In this document: piece by piece, positions 61,871 through 64,000 of the stretch
Position numbering within the stretch: the stretch's first letter is position 1
How the letters are laid out: each line of letters begins with the position of its first letter
Origin: CAZNEZ01 sp964572475
GTDB lineage: Bacteria; Bacillota; Clostridia; Lachnospirales; Lachnospiraceae
DNA length: 64,000 bases
Reading direction: 5' to 3'
NCBI GenBank assembly: GCA_964572475.1
Contig: CAZNEZ010000002.1
Span: forward strand, 1 to 64,000
Translations under genes and position numbers: made by a program
The notes under the pieces: generated by a model
Databases searched by the model: none
Told to the model about the DNA's origin: nothing
What the model saw: only the letters and a program-made list of their open reading frames with translations

Positions 61871-63157
61871 TTATTTGTAATAGTCAAATTCATGACCGTA
61901 TATCTTAACTGTATCTCCGTCTACAATACCTAATTCTTCTAGTTCTTCTAATATTCCATTATCTTTCATAAAGTTCTGGAAGAACATAAAGCCCTTTTCA
62001 GCTTCAATATTAGTATAACCAAGCATTCTTTCGATTCTAGGTCCCTCTATAGAGAATACACCTTCTGCAATCTTTTCAACAGTATATGGTTCATCTGGAT
62101 TATCACTATATTCATTAGGATCCATCTCACTTTCAAACCTTACTGGCTCTGGATCTAACTTAGACAACATATCATTAACAGCATATAGTAACTCTTTAAC
62201 ACCTTTACCACTAACGGCTGAAATAGGAAATACTTTAATTCCCTTTGGTTCAAATTCTGCCTTTAATGCATCTACAGGACTTTCATCGCCTTCATATATT
62301 GCATCAATCTTATTAGCAGCGATAACCTGTGGTCTTGCAAGAAGTTCCTCATTATATTTTGCCAGCTCATTATTAATGGTATTAATATCCTCGATTGGAT
62401 TTCTGCCCTCTGTAGAAGCAGCATCAACCATATGAATTATAACTTTTGTTCTCTCAATATGCTTAAGAAATTCATGTCCTAAGCCAATACCCTCTGAAGC
62501 ACCTTCTATAAGTCCAGGAATATCAGCCATTACAAAGCCTACACCCTCTCCAAGGTCAACTACACCAAGATTAGGATTAAGAGTTGTAAAATGATAATTA
62601 GCAATCTTAGGTTTAGCATTTGATACTCTTGATAAAAGTGTTGATTTCCCGACATTTGGGAATCCTACAAGACCTACATCTGCTATTACCTTAAGTTCCA
62701 GAACAACATATAATTCTTTACTTTTAACACCTGGTTGGGCGTATTTAGGAACCTGCATTGTTGCTGTAGCATAATTCTGATTTCCTTTACCACCACGTCC
62801 ACCTTTTAATATAATCTGACGTCTATTATCACCAGACATATCTGCTATTACTTTACCACTTTCAAAGTCCTTAATAATAGTACCTTCTGGAACCTTAACC
62901 ACAAGGTCTGCTCCATCTGCACCATGTTTATTCTTCTTGCCGCCTTCTTCTCCTGCTTCGGCGACATATTTTCTAATATGTCTGAAATCATTAAGTGTAT
63001 TAATACCCTCATCTACTTCAAATATAAGGTCTCCACCTCTACCGCCGTCACCACCATCTGGTCCACCATTTGGAACAAATAATTCACGACGAAAGCTTAC
63101 ATGGCCATCTCCGCCTTTTCCTGATTTTATAAATATTTTTGCACTATCTGCGAACAT
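61871..63157 (-). CDS. obgE: GTPase Obg
   Basis: A 428-residue GTPase for late 50S assembly and stress control. The Gly-rich Obg fold fills the N-terminus (FIKSGKGGDGHVSFRRELFV, GGDGGRGGDLIF). G motifs are GFPNVGKSTLLSRVSN (G1), DIPGLIEGASEG (G3), NKID (G4) and ISAVSGKGVKE (G5). A C-terminal OCT domain follows (FSIEGPRIERML). SD AGGAG is seven bases before ATG 63157. Confidence 0.97.
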   Translation of the reverse strand: MFADSAKIFIKSGKGGDGHVSFRRELFVPNGGPDGGDGGRGGDLIFEVDEGINTLNDFRHIRKYVAEAGEEGGKKNKHGADGADLVVKVPEGTIIKDFESGKVIADMSGDNRRQIILKGGRGGKGNQNYATATMQVPKYAQPGVKSKELYVVLELKVIADVGLVGFPNVGKSTLLSRVSNAKPKIANYHFTTLNPNLGVVDLGEGVGFVMADIPGLIEGASEGIGLGHEFLKHIERTKVIIHMVDAASTEGRNPIEDINTINNELAKYNEELLARPQVIAANKIDAIYEGDESPVDALKAEFEPKGIKVFPISAVSGKGVKELLYAVNDMLSKLDPEPVRFESEMDPNEYSDNPDEPYTVEKIAEGVFSIEGPRIERMLGYTNIEAEKGFMFFQNFMKDNGILEELEELGIVDGDTVKIYGHEFDYYK

Positions 63158-63180
63158 CTGTAACTCCTATTCTTAACTGG

Positions 63181-63203
63181 TGAAATACATAATCTGTATT
63201 TCA
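63181..63203 (-). promoter_or_regulatory. Short hairpin in the obgE leader
   Basis: TGAAATACA (63181-63189) and TGTATTTCA (63195-63203) are perfect inverted repeats with a five-base loop. It lies 24-46 bases before the obgE start on the minus strand. Confidence 0.45.
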
Positions 63204-63233
63204 TATTTAGTTCGTGATACTTATGCTTCTCTC

Positions 63234-63301
63234 GAAGCCTTTTTTCTAAGTGAGGACATACATATCTTAATATATAGGTCTTCTTATAGAAAAAAGGCTT
63301 C
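63234..63301 (-). promoter_or_regulatory. 15-bp inverted repeat that competes with the rpmA terminator
   Basis: GAAGCCTTTTTTCTA (63234-63248) and TAGAAAAAAGGCTTC (63287-63301) are perfectly complementary, 38 bases apart. The right arm covers the T-run and one arm of the terminator at 63290-63324. In the minus-strand RNA the terminator arm could therefore pair either upstream or downstream. Next to the left arm, GCTTC-TCTC-GAAGC forms yet another small hairpin. Confidence 0.5.
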
Positions 63302-63324
63302 AACCTAAAGCATAGGATGAAGCC
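63290..63324 (-). terminator. Rho-independent terminator after rpmA
   Basis: Minus-strand GGCTTCATCCTA (63324-63313) pairs with TAGGTTGAAGCC (63307-63296), 12 positions with one mismatch, around a five-base loop. Six T residues follow (63295-63290). It begins six bases after the rpmA stop and splits ribosomal protein genes from obgE. Confidence 0.8.
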
Positions 63325-63330
63325 CGATAA

Positions 63331-63615
63331 TTATTCTGCTACTGGAACTATAGAAACCTGTTTCTTGTCTCTTCCTTTTCTTTCGAATCTGACAACACCA
63401 TCAACTAATGCGAATAATGTATCATCTCCACCACGTCCAACGTTAGTACCTGGATGAATCTTTGTACCACGCTGTCTGTAAAGAATATTACCAGCCTTAA
63501 CGAACTGTCCGTCAGCACGTTTAGCACCTAATCTCTTAGATTCAGAATCTCTACCATTCTTAGTAGAACCAACACCCTTTTTATGAGCGAATAACTGAAG
63601 GTTCATTTTAAACAT
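63331..63615 (-). CDS. rpmA: 50S ribosomal protein L27
   Basis: A 94-residue L27. The N-terminus MFKMNLQLFAHKKGVGSTKN carries the Firmicute-type leader cut after LQLFA by the Prp protease, exposing the Ala-His-Lys end that reaches the peptidyl-transferase centre. GRDSESKRLGAKRADGQFV and GNILYRQRGTKIHPGTNVG are conserved. ATG 63615 follows AGGAGGTG by seven bases; the protease gene is just upstream. Confidence 0.97.
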   Translation of the reverse strand: MFKMNLQLFAHKKGVGSTKNGRDSESKRLGAKRADGQFVKAGNILYRQRGTKIHPGTNVGRGGDDTLFALVDGVVRFERKGRDKKQVSIVPVAE

Positions 63616-63619
63616 AGTA

Positions 63620-63949
63620 TTACACCTCCTTGATAAGTATCTGTAAATATTTGCTTCCGTATTCATCTTTAATACCTGTTAAACCAAGTAATAGTGAATC
63701 GATAAGCAATATTGATTGTTCACTTGGAATCATATCAAAGCTTAATGACAATGTACCAGATTGTTCATCTGTATCTGCCGTAAACTTATCATCTGTAAAA
63801 GTATCTATCGAATTAGCTGTGTTAATAGCAAGCACTGAAGCCGCTGCACACACTATATCTTCACCACGGTCTGCATAACCTGCATGTCCGCTTAAAGAAA
63901 ATCCTACATACTGTCCTTGTGAGTTTTTGAAAAAATTCGCGGTTATCAT
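63620..63949 (-). CDS. prp: Ribosomal-processing cysteine protease Prp
   Basis: A 109-residue protease that removes the leader of L27. The catalytic pair is the His in LSGHAGYADRGEDIVC and the Cys in VCAAASVLA. LLGLTGIKDEY closes the domain. It lies between rplU and rpmA, as in other Firmicutes. No strong SD is seen before ATG 63949, which is 10 bases after the rplU stop, so translational coupling is likely. Confidence 0.93.
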   Translation of the reverse strand: MITANFFKNSQGQYVGFSLSGHAGYADRGEDIVCAAASVLAINTANSIDTFTDDKFTADTDEQSGTLSLSFDMIPSEQSILLIDSLLLGLTGIKDEYGSKYLQILIKEV

Positions 63950-63959
63950 AATTAAAGCC

Positions 63960-64000
63960 TAAGCGTTAATCTTTGTAATCTTAACAGCTGTAAACAACTG
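63960..64000 (-). CDS. rplU: 50S ribosomal protein L21, C-terminal end only
   Basis: The minus-strand frame ends in TAG at 63962-63960 and encodes LFTAVKITKINA at its end, which matches the C-terminal KVKIxKI(N/D)A of L21. Its place before prp and rpmA is the standard order. Only about 13 codons lie in the window. Confidence 0.75.

Overview
The window is AT-rich, gene-dense DNA with the gene content and order of an anaerobic, low-GC Gram-positive bacterium of the class Clostridia, most like a member of the Lachnospiraceae. Evidence: the phoH/ybeY/cdd block, mreBCD-PBP2-minCDE-rodA-mgsA, the ylm (yggS/sepF/ylmH/divIVA) division cluster, the rplU-prp-rpmA-obgE-yhbY-nadD-yqeK-rsfS block with the Firmicute-type cleavable L27 leader, a Bacillus-type LexA operator set, and sporulation-family genes (yqfD, a spoVB-like flippase, a bofC-like gene). 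Genus cannot be fixed from the sequence alone. No rRNA, tRNA, CRISPR array, prophage or insertion sequence was seen; the region reads as core chromosome with one sugar-use island.

Layout. 1-6.3 kb (+): end of yqfD, phoH, a shortened 7TM-HD protein, ybeY, cdd, a SpoVB-type flippase and a BofC-like protein. 6.3-15.6 kb: a small minus-strand gene, then two flavoproteins, a proline operon (proB ... proA) holding an unknown gene, DUF896 and 5-formyl-THF cyclo-ligase, an M14 carboxypeptidase and an amidohydrolase. 15.6-28.6 kb: miaB, a SulP transporter, a UPF0178 protein, an NSS transporter, a cytidylate-kinase-like gene with a Cys-rich partner, then mutS-mutL-miaA and a Met-gamma-lyase-family gene. 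28.7-38.6 kb: radC and the full rod-shape and division-site operon mreBCD-mrdA-minCDE-rodA, then a divergent mgsA homologue and a P-loop gene. 39-45.8 kb: an HlyD-like membrane protein, yggS-sepF-ylmH-divIVA, aroB, lspA, rluD-like. 45.9-49.2 kb: a second cytidylate-kinase-like gene and a phosphatidylethanolamine pathway (UPF0104 protein, pssA, psd).

49.2-53.3 kb holds a 355-base gap with strong hairpins, a minus-strand membrane protein, a TtcA-like enzyme, a tyrosine recombinase and a divergent SOS pair: lexA and a LysM membrane protein resembling the cell-division inhibitor YneA, with LexA boxes between them. 53.4-59.8 kb is a pentose or xylo-oligosaccharide island: GH3 beta-xylosidase-like enzyme, xylulokinase and a fucose/arabinose-isomerase-family protein on the minus strand, with a divergent AraC regulator. 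59.8-64 kb (-) is the rplU/obgE block, with a terminator and competing hairpins between rpmA and obgE.

Most promising second looks: the mgsA homologue with all three catalytic positions changed; the HD-to-HE 7TM protein; the isomerase that may stand in for XylA; the lexA/yneA-like control region; PBP2 with an insert of about 250 residues; and several inverted repeats that cover promoters or ribosome binding sites. Nothing here is a clear new multi-gene system. All start choices are from visible Shine-Dalgarno (SD) spacing; family calls are from motifs read by eye.
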